From Phycicoccus jejuensis (lineage in GTDB: Bacteria > Actinomycetota > Actinomycetes > Actinomycetales > Dermatophilaceae): 64,000 nucleotides of DNA. The notes under the pieces were generated by a model that was given only the letters and a program-made list of their open reading frames with translations, had not been told where the DNA came from and made no database searches. Where the stretch lies: contig NZ_JOEE01000008.1 in the NCBI RefSeq assembly GCF_000720925.1, forward strand, positions 248,001 through 312,000. Reading direction: 5' to 3'. This document shows positions 51,292 through 59,260 of the stretch, piece by piece. A program made the translations under genes and the position numbers. The stretch's first letter is position 1. Each line of letters begins with the position of its first letter.

Positions 51292-52095
51292 TCAGAGCGC
51301 CGGCCACGGGATGGCGGGCCAGCCCGGTGCGGGGAGAGGGTGACGCCGGCGGCGCAGCAGCATGGCGACCCGGTGGGTCAGCGCGTCGACCTCCGCGGGG
51401 GTCAGCAGCGGCTCGAGCGCGTCGGGCAGGTCGGCGCCCAGCGCGGTGGCCAGGCGCTCCAGGCGGGCCAGGTCGGCGTCCGGCAGCGGCTCGCCGGCCC
51501 AGCCCCACAGGACGGTCCGCAGCTTGGGCTCGACGCCGAGGCTGACCCCGTGGTCGCAGCCCCGCACGGCGGCGCCGTCGCGCAGGACGTGGCTGCCCTT
51601 GCGGTCGGAGTTGTTGAGCGCGGCGTCGAGGACGGCCACGGTGCGCAGGGCCGGTTCACCGCAGTGCGCGACGACGACGGGCTCCCCGAGCGGCGACTCC
51701 CCTTCGAGGACGACGAGCCAGCCGTCGGGCACCTCGCCCGGCGTGACGACGTCGACGAGCGGCGGGGTGTCGTCCTCCCCCACCGACCCGACCCACAGCT
51801 GCACCGAGCCGTGCCCTCGCGGACCGTCGCGCAGCACGGTCGGCGGGACGACGTCGAAGCCGCCGGCCTCACTGACCAGCCACGCCGCCCGCTCGCGGGC
51901 CACGAGCGTGCCGTCCGGGTAGTCCCAGAGCCGGCGCTCGGTCATCTCGGGCTTGTGGATGGCCAGCACCTCGTCGGCCGGGTCGCCGACGAAGCAGAGG
52001 AGCGCGCCGTTCGAGGAGCCCTGGATGCGGCCCACCGGCGTCAGCTCGCCGTGGGTCAGCAGCTCCTCGAGGTCAGCGCCGGTACCCGTTGGCAC
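51292..52095 (-). CDS. SCO1664 family protein with PI3/PI4-kinase-like motifs
   Basis: About 267 residues from the GTG at 52095 (start uncertain). It keeps an atypical-kinase pattern: K48 in AIHKPE (ATP Lys), E68 in ARERAAWLVS, a catalytic-loop-like NNSDRKGSHVL (D164, K166, H169) and a metal-loop-like CDHGVSLG (D181). The family lies in PI3/PI4-kinase/HipA-like fold space and has no proven reaction. It forms a conserved group with mshC, DUF3090 and an MSMEG_4193-type phosphatase. Here its start is inside the DUF3090 gene end. Confidence 0.8.
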   Translation of the reverse strand: MPTGTGADLEELLTHGELTPVGRIQGSSNGALLCFVGDPADEVLAIHKPEMTERRLWDYPDGTLVARERAAWLVSEAGGFDVVPPTVLRDGPRGHGSVQLWVGSVGEDDTPPLVDVVTPGEVPDGWLVVLEGESPLGEPVVVAHCGEPALRTVAVLDAALNNSDRKGSHVLRDGAAVRGCDHGVSLGVEPKLRTVLWGWAGEPLPDADLARLERLATALGADLPDALEPLLTPAEVDALTHRVAMLLRRRRHPLPAPGWPAIPWPAL

Positions 52096-52582
52096 GAGGG
52101 CAGATGTGGCCGGTGGGGTCGAGGGGCTGGCCGCAGAAGGGGCACGCGGGCCGGCCGGCGGAGAGCACCTTGCCGCAGCGCCGGGCGAAGGCCCGCGCCG
52201 CGACCGGGTCGAGGACGACGCGCAGGGTCTCGAGCCCGTCCTCGTCGGTCTCCTCCGGGTCCTGGTCGTGGCACTCGATGACGAGGACACGACGCTCGGG
52301 GTCCCACGCGAGGGCGAGGGTGTCGACCCGGAACTCGTCCTCGATGGGGGCGTCGAGCGGGTCGGTGTCGCCCTCGCCCAGCGGCTCGGTGGCCGCGCCC
52401 TCGGCGTGCGCGTCGAGCAGGTCGTTGACCCGGTCGGCGAGTGCGTTGACCTGCACCTTCTCGAGCGAGACCGAGACGGTGCGACCCCCGCCCCGGGCCT
52501 GGAGGAAGAAGGTACGGCCGCCCGGGGGGCCCACGGTGCCGGCGACGAAGCGCTCCGGCGGGTCGAACACGGTGGCAGGCAT
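52073..52582 (-). CDS. DUF3090 family protein with Cys-rich zinc-finger-like C-terminus
   Basis: 169 residues from the ATG at 52582. The N-terminal beta-rich part (FVAGTVGPPGGRTFFLQARGGGRTVSVSLEKVQV) is the family signature. The C-terminus has four Cys in CGKVL, ACPFCGQP and HICPRANG, a zinc-finger-like pattern. Function unknown. It is always near SCO1664-type and phosphatase genes in actinobacteria, in my memory, and precedes the SCO1664-type gene here with a 23-base overlap. Confidence 0.88.
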   Translation of the reverse strand: MPATVFDPPERFVAGTVGPPGGRTFFLQARGGGRTVSVSLEKVQVNALADRVNDLLDAHAEGAATEPLGEGDTDPLDAPIEDEFRVDTLALAWDPERRVLVIECHDQDPEETDEDGLETLRVVLDPVAARAFARRCGKVLSAGRPACPFCGQPLDPTGHICPRANGYRR

Positions 52583-52592
52583 GGCACCCACC

Positions 52593-53324
52593 CTAGATCG
52601 AGAACCCCGCCGGCAGCTCCAGGCGGTGGCGGGCCATGAGGTCCTCGTCCCGGAGCAGGTCGAGGGTCGGCCCGTCCGCCACGATCGTGCCCTCCGAGAG
52701 GACCACCGACCGGGGGCAGAGCTCGACCGCGTAGGGCAGGTCGTGGGTGACCATGAGGATGGTCACGTCGAGGCCGTGGAGGATCTCGGCGAGCTCGCGC
52801 CGCGACGCGGGGTCGAGGTTCGACGACGGCTCGTCGAGGACGAGGATCTCGGGGCGCATCGCGAGGACGGTCGCGATGGCGACGCGTCGGCGCTGGCCGA
52901 AGCTCAGGTGGTGCGGGGCGCGGTCGGCGAGGTCACCGACCCCGACCGCCTCGAGCGCCTCGGTGACCCGGCCCTCGAGCTCGGCGCCGCGCAGGCCGAG
53001 GTTGGCCGGTCCGAAGGCGACGTCGTCGCGGACCGTCGGCATGAAGAGCTGGTCGTCGGGGTCCTGGAACACGATGCCCACACGCCGGCGCACCTCGAGG
53101 AGGTTCTCCTCGACGACCGGGAGGCCCGAGACCGTCACGGAGCCGTGGCCCGGCAGCAGGACGCCATTGAGGTGCAGGACGAGGGTCGTCTTGCCGGCGC
53201 CGTTGGGGCCGAGGAGCGCGACCCGCTCCCCCGGGTGGACGTGGAGGTCGACGCCGAAGAGCGCCTGGTGGCCGCCCGGGTAGGCGTACGCGACGGCGCG
53301 GAGGTCGAGGACGGGGGTGGTCAT
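52593..53324 (-). CDS. cbiO: Cobalt ECF transporter ATPase CbiO
   Basis: 243 residues. Walker A GPNGAGKTT, signature motif HLSFGQRRRVAIA, Walker B EILVLDEPSSNLDP and the H-loop VTHDLPYAVELCP are intact. Pairs with CbiQ, CbiN and CbiM to drive cobalt uptake. Its ATG overlaps the cbiQ stop (ATGA). An upstream open frame lies within cbiQ and is ignored. It ends ten bases before DUF3090. Confidence 0.93.
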   Translation of the reverse strand: MTTPVLDLRAVAYAYPGGHQALFGVDLHVHPGERVALLGPNGAGKTTLVLHLNGVLLPGHGSVTVSGLPVVEENLLEVRRRVGIVFQDPDDQLFMPTVRDDVAFGPANLGLRGAELEGRVTEALEAVGVGDLADRAPHHLSFGQRRRVAIATVLAMRPEILVLDEPSSNLDPASRRELAEILHGLDVTILMVTHDLPYAVELCPRSVVLSEGTIVADGPTLDLLRDEDLMARHRLELPAGFSI

Positions 53325-54085
53325 CCGGCCATCCTCGTCGAGACGGCGACGACGAGCGCCACCGCGGCCGGTGCGAGGCCGACGGCCCAGTCGCGGCCGG
53401 TGGCGGTCAGGGGCGCGGTGACGGGCATCGACCCGCTCCAGCCCCGGCTGACCATCGCCAGGTGCACGCGCTCGCCGCGCTCGTAGCTGCGGATGAACAG
53501 CGCGCCGGTGCCGGCGGCCAGCGCCGGCCACGAGCGGACCGAGCGGGCCGAGAACCCCCGGGAGAGGCGGGCGACCTTCATCCGGTGCAGCTGGTCGGCG
53601 ACGACGTCGAGGTAGCGGACCATGAACGAGGCGATGAGCACGAGCGGGTCGGGCACCCGCAGGTGCTGCAGCGCCCGCACGAGGTCGCGGGGCGGGGTCG
53701 TGACGGCGAAGGTGACGGCGGCCAGCACGCCGGTCGTCCCCTTGAGGAGCAGCGCCACGGCGGCGGTGAGACCGGTCTGCGACACCGTGACCGGTCCGAG
53801 GGCGACCTGCGGGCCGACCGCGACGAACGGCAGGACGACCGCGAACACCGCGAAGGGCGTCTCGACGGCGAGGCGGGGCAGCACGTGGCGGGCCGGGACC
53901 CGCGCCGTGAGCAGGAGCACGACGGCGAGGGCGAGCAGCGCGCCGAGAGCCGGGTGCTCCTCGGAGGGCACGGCGACGACGGCGAGGACGAACGCCACGA
54001 GGCCGACGAGCTTGACGTGGGCGGGCAGCCGGTGGAGGACCGAGCGGCCCTCGACGTGCAAGTGCCGGCCGGGGCCGGACCCCAC
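53321..54085 (-). CDS. cbiQ: Energy-coupling factor transmembrane protein CbiQ
   Basis: 254 residues with five or six membrane helices. The two coupling helices carry the Ala-Arg-Gly-type motifs: VARLSRGFSARS and LAMVSRGWSG, which bind CbiO. GTG at 54085, one base from the cbiN stop. It is the T component of the cobalt transporter. Confidence 0.92.
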   Translation of the reverse strand: MGSGPGRHLHVEGRSVLHRLPAHVKLVGLVAFVLAVVAVPSEEHPALGALLALAVVLLLTARVPARHVLPRLAVETPFAVFAVVLPFVAVGPQVALGPVTVSQTGLTAAVALLLKGTTGVLAAVTFAVTTPPRDLVRALQHLRVPDPLVLIASFMVRYLDVVADQLHRMKVARLSRGFSARSVRSWPALAAGTGALFIRSYERGERVHLAMVSRGWSGSMPVTAPLTATGRDWAVGLAPAAVALVVAVSTRMAG

Positions 54086-54086
54086 G

Positions 54087-54419
54087 TCAGTCGTGGGTCC
54101 GGTGGCCGCGGCGACGCACGAGCAGCACGAGGCCGAACATCACCAGGCCGGTGACGACCGCGCCGATGACACCGGCGAGGCCGCCGGAGAGCCGGGCGTC
54201 GCCGACCCCCTTGACCCCGTAGTCGGCCAGGGGCGACCCCGCCGCGGCCGAGTCGCGGGCGACGCCCTCGAAGCCGAGGGTGGTCGCGACGTGCTCGAGG
54301 CCGTCCGGGTGGCTGGAGGCGTAGAAGGAGACGACGCCGGCGATGACGAGGCAGACGGCCAGCCCGACGACGACGAGACGACGGGTGCTGACGCGCGGGG
54401 TGTCGGTGGCGGTGCTCAT
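54087..54419 (-). CDS. cbiN: Cobalt transport accessory protein CbiN (PDGLE domain)
   Basis: 110 residues: an N-terminal helix, the extracytoplasmic loop with SSHPDGLEHVATTLGFE (PDGLE signature) and a C-terminal helix. CbiN loads cobalt into CbiM. The start ATG at 54419 overlaps the cbiM stop as ATGA. Confidence 0.93.
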   Translation of the reverse strand: MSTATDTPRVSTRRLVVVGLAVCLVIAGVVSFYASSHPDGLEHVATTLGFEGVARDSAAAGSPLADYGVKGVGDARLSGGLAGVIGAVVTGLVMFGLVLLVRRRGHRTHD

Positions 54420-55105
54420 GCGACGGGCTCCGGGGTGCGCAGCTCGAGCGCGGGCATCCGCCCGCGTGCGACGTGGACGAGGTCGGGACGGGCGGCGACG
54501 ATGCTCGTGACCGCGAGGAAGGTGATGGCCGCCTCGCCGAGCCCGATGAGGACGTGCCAGCCGACCATCGTCGCGGCGAGCGTGCCGAGCGGGATCGGCG
54601 CTGCTCCGCCGACGGCGTAGAGGCCGGTGAAGGTGAGCGCGGCGACGGGCACGCTGACGAACGCGCCGGCGGAGGCCGCGACGGGGATGCTCGCGAGGCG
54701 CCTGGGCAGCAGGGCCAGCACGCCGCGGGCGACCGCGTAGCCGACCCAGACGCCGACGACGCCCATGAGGACGACGTTCGTGCCGAGCGCCGTGACGCCG
54801 CCGTCGGCGAAGAGGAAGGCCTGCACCGCGAGGACGACGGCGAGGCAGAGCGTCGCGGTCGCCGGGCCGACGAGCACCGCGGCGAGCGCCGCCCCGAGCA
54901 GGTGCCCGGAGGTGCCGGCCCCGACCGGGAAGTTGACCATCTGGGCGGCGAACACGAAGACGGCGACGAGGCCGGCCAACGGCGCGGTGCGCTCGTCGAG
55001 CTCGCGCCGGGAGGCGCGCACGAGGGAGGCCCCGACGACGCCCGCGGCCACGACGCCGGTGGCGACGGAGGTCGGTGCGTCGAGGAACCCGTCGGGGACG
55101 TGCAT
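54416..55105 (-). CDS. cbiM: Cobalt ECF substrate-binding membrane protein CbiM
   Basis: 229 residues with about seven helices. The N-terminus MHVPDGFLD contains the conserved His that, with the free N-terminus, binds the metal; the ATG at 55105 (GGAGGT seven bases before) is therefore the required start, not the earlier in-frame one. VNFPVGAGTSGHLLGA is a family motif. It selects Co2+ (Ni2+ in homologues). First gene of cbiMNQO; a dyad array lies upstream. Confidence 0.94.
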   Translation of the reverse strand: MHVPDGFLDAPTSVATGVVAAGVVGASLVRASRRELDERTAPLAGLVAVFVFAAQMVNFPVGAGTSGHLLGAALAAVLVGPATATLCLAVVLAVQAFLFADGGVTALGTNVVLMGVVGVWVGYAVARGVLALLPRRLASIPVAASAGAFVSVPVAALTFTGLYAVGGAAPIPLGTLAATMVGWHVLIGLGEAAITFLAVTSIVAARPDLVHVARGRMPALELRTPEPVA

Positions 55106-55129
55106 GGTGACCTCCGGCTGTCGACGGTT

Positions 55130-55177
55130 GTTGTTGCGAACAGTGTGCAACAACTCCTGCACACTATTCGCAGGAGT
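55130..55177 (-). promoter_or_regulatory. Paired dyad operator upstream of cbiM
   Basis: On the minus strand two 17-bp sites face each other. One reads CTGCGAATAGTGTGCAG; the other, read in reverse, is TTGCGAACAGTGTGCAA, so the shared form is YTGCGAAYAGTGTGCAR. Each has TGC-N9-GCA symmetry. Overlapping 8-bp perfect arms (55130-55137/55147-55154; 55142-55149/55158-55165; 55153-55160/55170-55177) result. It is much less GC-rich than its surroundings. A metal-sensing repressor such as a Fur- or ArsR-type protein is the natural candidate, but no such gene is nearby. Confidence 0.6.
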
Positions 55178-55218
55178 GACGGTCGATCAACGCCGGGACC
55201 GCGAACCCCTCCGACCGG

Positions 55219-55911
55219 TCAGCCCGCTCCCCCGCCCACCGTCGAGTCGCCGGCGGCGTGCTGGGTCGGCATCGCGACGAGCCCCGCGAGGTCGCCACCG
55301 TGGGTGTTGCTCGTGAGCAGGACCATCCGGGTCGGTGTCACGTGGACGGCGCTGACCGAGCCGGGGTCGACCCGCACCCGCTGCAGCCCGCCGATGCCCG
55401 CCCCGACCGCCTCGGCGAGCACCGCCTTGATGGGGTCGCCGTGGCTGACGGCCAGCCACACGGCGGCCTTCCCGTGCTCGGCCTCGACCTCGGCGTCGAG
55501 GGCGCGGACGGCGCCGACGACGCGCTCGGCCATCTGTCCGAGCGACTCCCCCGCGTGCTCCTCCGACGGCGGGAAGGTCGCCGCGGCGGGGTCGTCCTGG
55601 ATGGTGCGCCACAGCGGGTCCTTCGCGGCGTCGGCGAGCTTCCGCCCCGTCCACGAGCCGTAGTGGCACTCGCCGAGGCGCTCGTCCGTGTCGACCTCGA
55701 GCTCCGGCACGGCGACGGCGGCGGTCTCGCGGCACCGCTGGAGGGGGCTGCTGACGGCCCGCACGACGGTGAGCGGCGCGAGCCGCTCGGCCACCCGGGC
55801 GGCCTGCCCGCGACCGGTGTCGGTCAGGCCCACGCCCTCGGTCCAGCCGGCGAGCACCCCCTCGGCGTTCGCCGTCGAGTGCCCGTGCCGCAGGAGGAGG
55901 ACGATCGCCAC
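55219..55911 (-). CDS. Histidine phosphatase family protein (MSMEG_4193 type)
   Basis: 230 residues. The catalytic R8-H9-G10 motif is in LLLRHGHSTANAEGVLAGW, with SSPLQRCRETA and the late His in AVSHGDPIK. The GTG at 55911 puts the catalytic motif at residue 8 as in homologues; TACAGT lies eight bases upstream. Function unknown; conserved with SCO1664/DUF3090 genes and mshC, from which it is separated here by cbiMNQO. Confidence 0.9.
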   Translation of the reverse strand: MAIVLLLRHGHSTANAEGVLAGWTEGVGLTDTGRGQAARVAERLAPLTVVRAVSSPLQRCRETAAVAVPELEVDTDERLGECHYGSWTGRKLADAAKDPLWRTIQDDPAAATFPPSEEHAGESLGQMAERVVGAVRALDAEVEAEHGKAAVWLAVSHGDPIKAVLAEAVGAGIGGLQRVRVDPGSVSAVHVTPTRMVLLTSNTHGGDLAGLVAMPTQHAAGDSTVGGGAG

Positions 55912-55963
55912 GAGAGTGAACTGTAGGCGTCGCACCCCGTGCTCGGCCCACGCGTCACCCACA

Positions 55964-56950
55964 ATGGCCACCGTGATCGTCGACCGCGCCATCTACGAGG
56001 ACGGGCACCGCCGCACCTGCGGGGACCTGTCCGACGAGCTCGAGGGCCTGCGTGCCTCGGGCGACCCCACCTCGTTCCTGTGGATCGGGCTCAAGGACCC
56101 GACGCAGGAGGAGTTCGACGACGTCAACGTCGAGCTCCAGCTGCACCCGCTCGCCGTCGAGGACGCGGTCAAGGGGCGCCAGCGCGCGAAGGTCGAGCTC
56201 TACGACGACAGCGTCTTCGTCGTCCTCAAGCCGCTGCGCTACATCGACCGCACCTCCGACATCGAGACCGGCGAGGTGATGGTCTTCGTCGGCGACTACT
56301 TCGTCGTCACCGTCCGCCGGGGCGAGCTGACCCCGCTGACCGGCATCCGGGCCCACCTCGAGGCCGACCCCGAGCTGCTGCGCGCCGGCCCTCTGGCCGT
56401 GCTGCACGGCGTGCTCGACCGGGTCGTCGACGGCTACGTCGAGATCGACGCCGAGGTGCAGACCGACCTCGACGAGATCGAGACGGCCGTCTTCTCCGAC
56501 GCCCGCACCGACACGGCGGTCATCTACCGGCTCAAGCGCGAGGTGCTGGAGTTCCGGCGCGCGGTCCTGCCCCTGGCCGAGCCCTTGAAGATGCTCCACC
56601 ACTCGCCGCGCAGCCCCGTGCCCGAGGGCGAGCTGCGCCTGCAGCTGCGCGACGTCTCGGACCACCTGCAGTCGGTGCTCGACCACGTCGAGTCCTACGA
56701 CGACCTGCTGTCGGGCATCCTCTCGGCGCACCTGGCCCAGGTGTCGGTACAGCAGAACGACGACATGCGCCGCATCTCGGCCTGGGTCGCCATCGCCGCG
56801 CTCCCGACGATGATCGCCGGCATCTACGGGATGAACTTCGACAACATGCCCGAGCTGCGCTGGCACTACGGCTACTTCGCCGTGCTCGGCGTCATGGCGC
56901 TCGGGTGCACGACGCTCTTCCGCCTCTTCAAGCGCGCCGGCTGGCTCTGA
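55964..56950 (+). CDS. corA: CorA family magnesium/cobalt transporter
   Basis: 328 residues. Long cytoplasmic domain, then two C-terminal helices separated by the signature YGMNFDNMPE. The C-terminus ends in a basic stretch (LFRLFKRAGWL). CorA conducts Mg2+ and also Co2+ or Ni2+, so it sits well with the cobalt theme. ATG at 55964 is the first after the divergent phosphatase promoter. Confidence 0.95.
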   Translation: MATVIVDRAIYEDGHRRTCGDLSDELEGLRASGDPTSFLWIGLKDPTQEEFDDVNVELQLHPLAVEDAVKGRQRAKVELYDDSVFVVLKPLRYIDRTSDIETGEVMVFVGDYFVVTVRRGELTPLTGIRAHLEADPELLRAGPLAVLHGVLDRVVDGYVEIDAEVQTDLDEIETAVFSDARTDTAVIYRLKREVLEFRRAVLPLAEPLKMLHHSPRSPVPEGELRLQLRDVSDHLQSVLDHVESYDDLLSGILSAHLAQVSVQQNDDMRRISAWVAIAALPTMIAGIYGMNFDNMPELRWHYGYFAVLGVMALGCTTLFRLFKRAGWL

Positions 56951-56989
56951 CCCCGGGCGTGCGCCCGTCGCAGGCCCCGCCCGGCCGTG

Positions 56990-57120
56990 TCAACGGACAT
57001 CGCGATCGGCGTGAACTTCCGCGCCGTCACGGTGACGACGCGGAAGCTCACGGAGGACGCGGATACATCCGCGTCCCGCGCCAACATCCGCGTCACCCCA
57101 GTGACGGCGCGGGCGCGAGG
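56990..57120. repeat. Cluster of nested palindromes between corA and uppP
   Basis: Arms 57010-57023 and 57039-57052 pair with one mismatch (CGTGAACTTCCGCG and the complement of CGTGAGCTTCCGCG). Their loop holds a second palindrome, CGTCAC-G-GTGACG at 57025-57037. A perfect 10-bp repeat GGACGCGGAT/ATCCGCGTCC lies at 57055-57076, and GTCAC/GTGAC pairs at 57092-57105, flanked by CCGCG. CCGCGCCGTCAC also recurs inverted near the end. The block sits between convergent genes and codes for nothing convincing. It resembles a REP-like or bidirectional terminator element. Confidence 0.7.
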
Positions 57121-57126
57121 GGCCGG

Positions 57127-57990
57127 TCAGGTCGCGCTGATGAGGCCCGCCGCGAGGGCGCCGGCGAGCACGAGGCCGAGGGCCACGCGGTACCAGACGA
57201 ACGGGCGCAGCGAGTTGCTCGCGACGAACTTGAGCAGCCACGCGATCGAGGCGTAGGCGGTGACGAACGCGACGACGATGCCGACGAGCATCTGGCCGGC
57301 GCCGAGGACCTTGAGGTCGTCCCACGCGTCGACGAGCTCGAAGAGGCCGGCGGCGGTGAGGGCCGGGATGGCCATGAAGAACGACAGCTCGGTCGCCGTG
57401 ACGCGGTTGATGCCGCGGGCGAGCCCGGCGGAGATCGTCGCGCCCGAGCGGGAGACGCCGGGGATGAGGCTGAAGCACTGGACGAGGCCGATGACGAGGC
57501 CGTCCTTGAGCGTCAGCTGCGTCTCGTCGCGCTGGGTGCCGGCCGCCTCGAGCGCGTCGTGGCGTGACTCGGCCCACCAGATGACCGCGCTCCACAGCAC
57601 GAGGGCGGCCGCGACGACCCACAGGCTGCGCAGCGGTCCCGAGATGACGTCCTTGAGGGCGAAGCCGACGAGGCCGACCGGGATCGACCCGACGATGACG
57701 ACCCACGCGAGCCGGTAGTCGCGCGCCTCGCGGGCTCTGGTGTCGCGCAGGCCGTTCACCCACGCCATGAACAGGCGGCCGATCTTGCGCGCGAAGTAGA
57801 GGAACGTCGCGGCGATCGCGCCGATCTGGATGATGGCCGTGTACGCCGTCACTGCGTTGGCGTCGACGGGGAGCCCCAGCAGGTGCTCGGCGATCGTGAG
57901 GTGTCCGGTCGACGAGATCGGCAGGAACTCGGTGAGTCCCTCGACGACGCCGAGGACGACGGCCTGGAAGTAGGAGAGCTCGACGGGCAC
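57127..57990 (-). CDS. uppP: Undecaprenyl-diphosphatase UppP
   Basis: 287 residues with eight or so helices. Signature regions EGLTEFLPISSTGH (first box, catalytic Glu) and LIPGVSRSGATI (second box) are intact. It recycles undecaprenyl pyrophosphate outside the membrane for wall synthesis. GTG at 57990 is six bases past TAGTCT (58002-57997). Lies close to the phosphatase as Rv2136c follows Rv2135c. Confidence 0.96.
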   Translation of the reverse strand: MPVELSYFQAVVLGVVEGLTEFLPISSTGHLTIAEHLLGLPVDANAVTAYTAIIQIGAIAATFLYFARKIGRLFMAWVNGLRDTRAREARDYRLAWVVIVGSIPVGLVGFALKDVISGPLRSLWVVAAALVLWSAVIWWAESRHDALEAAGTQRDETQLTLKDGLVIGLVQCFSLIPGVSRSGATISAGLARGINRVTATELSFFMAIPALTAAGLFELVDAWDDLKVLGAGQMLVGIVVAFVTAYASIAWLLKFVASNSLRPFVWYRVALGLVLAGALAAGLISAT

Positions 57991-58036
57991 CCGACGAGAC
58001 TAGGGGGCGCGCCCCGTCATCGCCCAAACGCCGCGC

Positions 58037-59083
58037 TCAGCGGACGACGTCCGCCATCAGCCGCAGGACGGCGAGCCGCTCCTCGGTGGTGCGCGCGTAC
58101 GGCGCCACCGAGAGGGTCGTCACCCCCGCGTCGGCGTACCGGCCGACGCGCTCCGCGATCCGCTCCGGCGGGCCGAGGAGGGCCGTCGCGTCGGCGAGCT
58201 CCATCGGCACGGCGTCGGCGGCGTCGCGGGGACGGCCGGCGAGGTAGAGGTCCTGGATGGTGTCGGCGGCCTCGTCGAACCCCATCCGGCGGGCCAGCCG
58301 GTTGTAGAAGTTCTGCTCCCGGCTGCCCATCCCCCCGATGTACAGCGCGGTGTACGGGGCGACGGCGGCGCGGGCGGCCTCGAGGTCGTCGGTGACGACG
58401 ACGGGGACGGACGCGACGGTGTCGAAGCCGGCCATCGGGTCCTCGGGCGTGCCCCGGCCGGCCTTCTCGCGCCCCTCGCGCACGGCCGCGAACTGGTCGG
58501 CCGAGTGCTCCGGCGAGAGGAAGACGGCGAGCCACCCGTCGGCGACCTCGCCGGCGAGGCGCAGGTTCCGGGGGCCGACGGCGGCGAGGTAGACGGGCAG
58601 GTCCTGCCGCGGCGGGTGGATCGTCAGGCGGAGGGCCTTGCCGGCGCCGTCGGGCAGCGGCAGCGTGAAGTGCTCGCCGTCGTGGCTGACGGCCTCGCGG
58701 CGCAGCGCCGACCGGACGATGGAGACGTACTCGCGGGTGCGACCGAGCGGGTCGGCGAAGCGCACCCCGTGCCAGCCCTCGCTCACCTGCGGCCCGGACA
58801 CCCCGAGGCCGAGGAGGAAACGCCCCCCGGAGAGGGTGTCGAGGGTCGCCGCGGTCATCGCCGTCATCGCGGGCGTGCGGGCCGGGATCTGCATGACGCC
58901 CGCACCCAGCCCGATCCGCTCGGTCTGGGCGGCGAGCCACGCGAGGACCGTCGGGCTGTCGGACCCGTAGGCCTCGGCCACCCACACGGACGCGTAGCCG
59001 AGCCGGTCGGCCTCCTGCACGAGGTCGAGGAGGTCCTCACCCATGCCCATCCCGGCGTACCCGCCGGCCAGTCCCAGACGCAT
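58037..59083 (-). CDS. LLM class F420-dependent oxidoreductase
   Basis: 348 residues of a luciferase-like TIM barrel. Typical regions: MRLGLAGGYAGMGMGEDLLDLVQEADRLG at the start, TERIGLGAGVMQIPARTPAMTAMTAATLDTLSGGRFLLGLGVSGPQV, then GPPERIAERVGRYADAGVTTLSV near the end. The family uses reduced F420; substrate unknown. ATG at 59083 is six bases past TAGCCT (59095-59090). Confidence 0.9.
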   Translation of the reverse strand: MRLGLAGGYAGMGMGEDLLDLVQEADRLGYASVWVAEAYGSDSPTVLAWLAAQTERIGLGAGVMQIPARTPAMTAMTAATLDTLSGGRFLLGLGVSGPQVSEGWHGVRFADPLGRTREYVSIVRSALRREAVSHDGEHFTLPLPDGAGKALRLTIHPPRQDLPVYLAAVGPRNLRLAGEVADGWLAVFLSPEHSADQFAAVREGREKAGRGTPEDPMAGFDTVASVPVVVTDDLEAARAAVAPYTALYIGGMGSREQNFYNRLARRMGFDEAADTIQDLYLAGRPRDAADAVPMELADATALLGPPERIAERVGRYADAGVTTLSVAPYARTTEERLAVLRLMADVVR

Positions 59084-59211
59084 GACCGCAGGCTAGCCCC
59101 ACCCGCGCGGGCGCGGTGGGTCCGACGGCGCTGACGCCCTGCGTCAGGTGGGTCCTGTGGTGCGAAAAAGGCTGCGGTGAGCCCCGATCGGGCTGTGGAG
59201 AACGAGAGGGC

Positions 59212-59234
59212 CTGTCGGTGCCCGCCGGTAGGAT
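59212..59234 (+). promoter_or_regulatory. RecA-NDp (PafBC-type) promoter of the second DUF222/HNH gene
   Basis: CTGTCGGTG at 59212-59220, exactly eight bases, then TAGGAT at 59229-59234. This fits the DNA-damage promoter consensus tTGTCRGTG-N8-TAnnnT with only the first, weakly conserved T changed. That motif is recognised by PafBC, whose genes are in this window. It lies 27 bases before the ATG at 59261, which has GGAGGGGGAG upstream. Confidence 0.8.
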
Positions 59235-59260
59235 GGGGGCACGAGGGGAGGGGGAGCCGG

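Noticed and set aside
54401..54425. Further RecA-NDp-like motif (TGTCGGTG) in cbiN; similar ones at 7625, 30297 and 61746
   Set aside because: No TANNNT follows at eight bases, and all lie inside coding sequence.
56987..57256. Small open frames across the palindrome cluster
   Set aside because: They arise from the repeats themselves, have no ribosome-binding site and run into uppP in antisense.
59212..59260. A LexA box at the second DUF222/HNH gene
   Set aside because: No GAAC-N4-GTTC pair is present; only the RecA-NDp motif is found.
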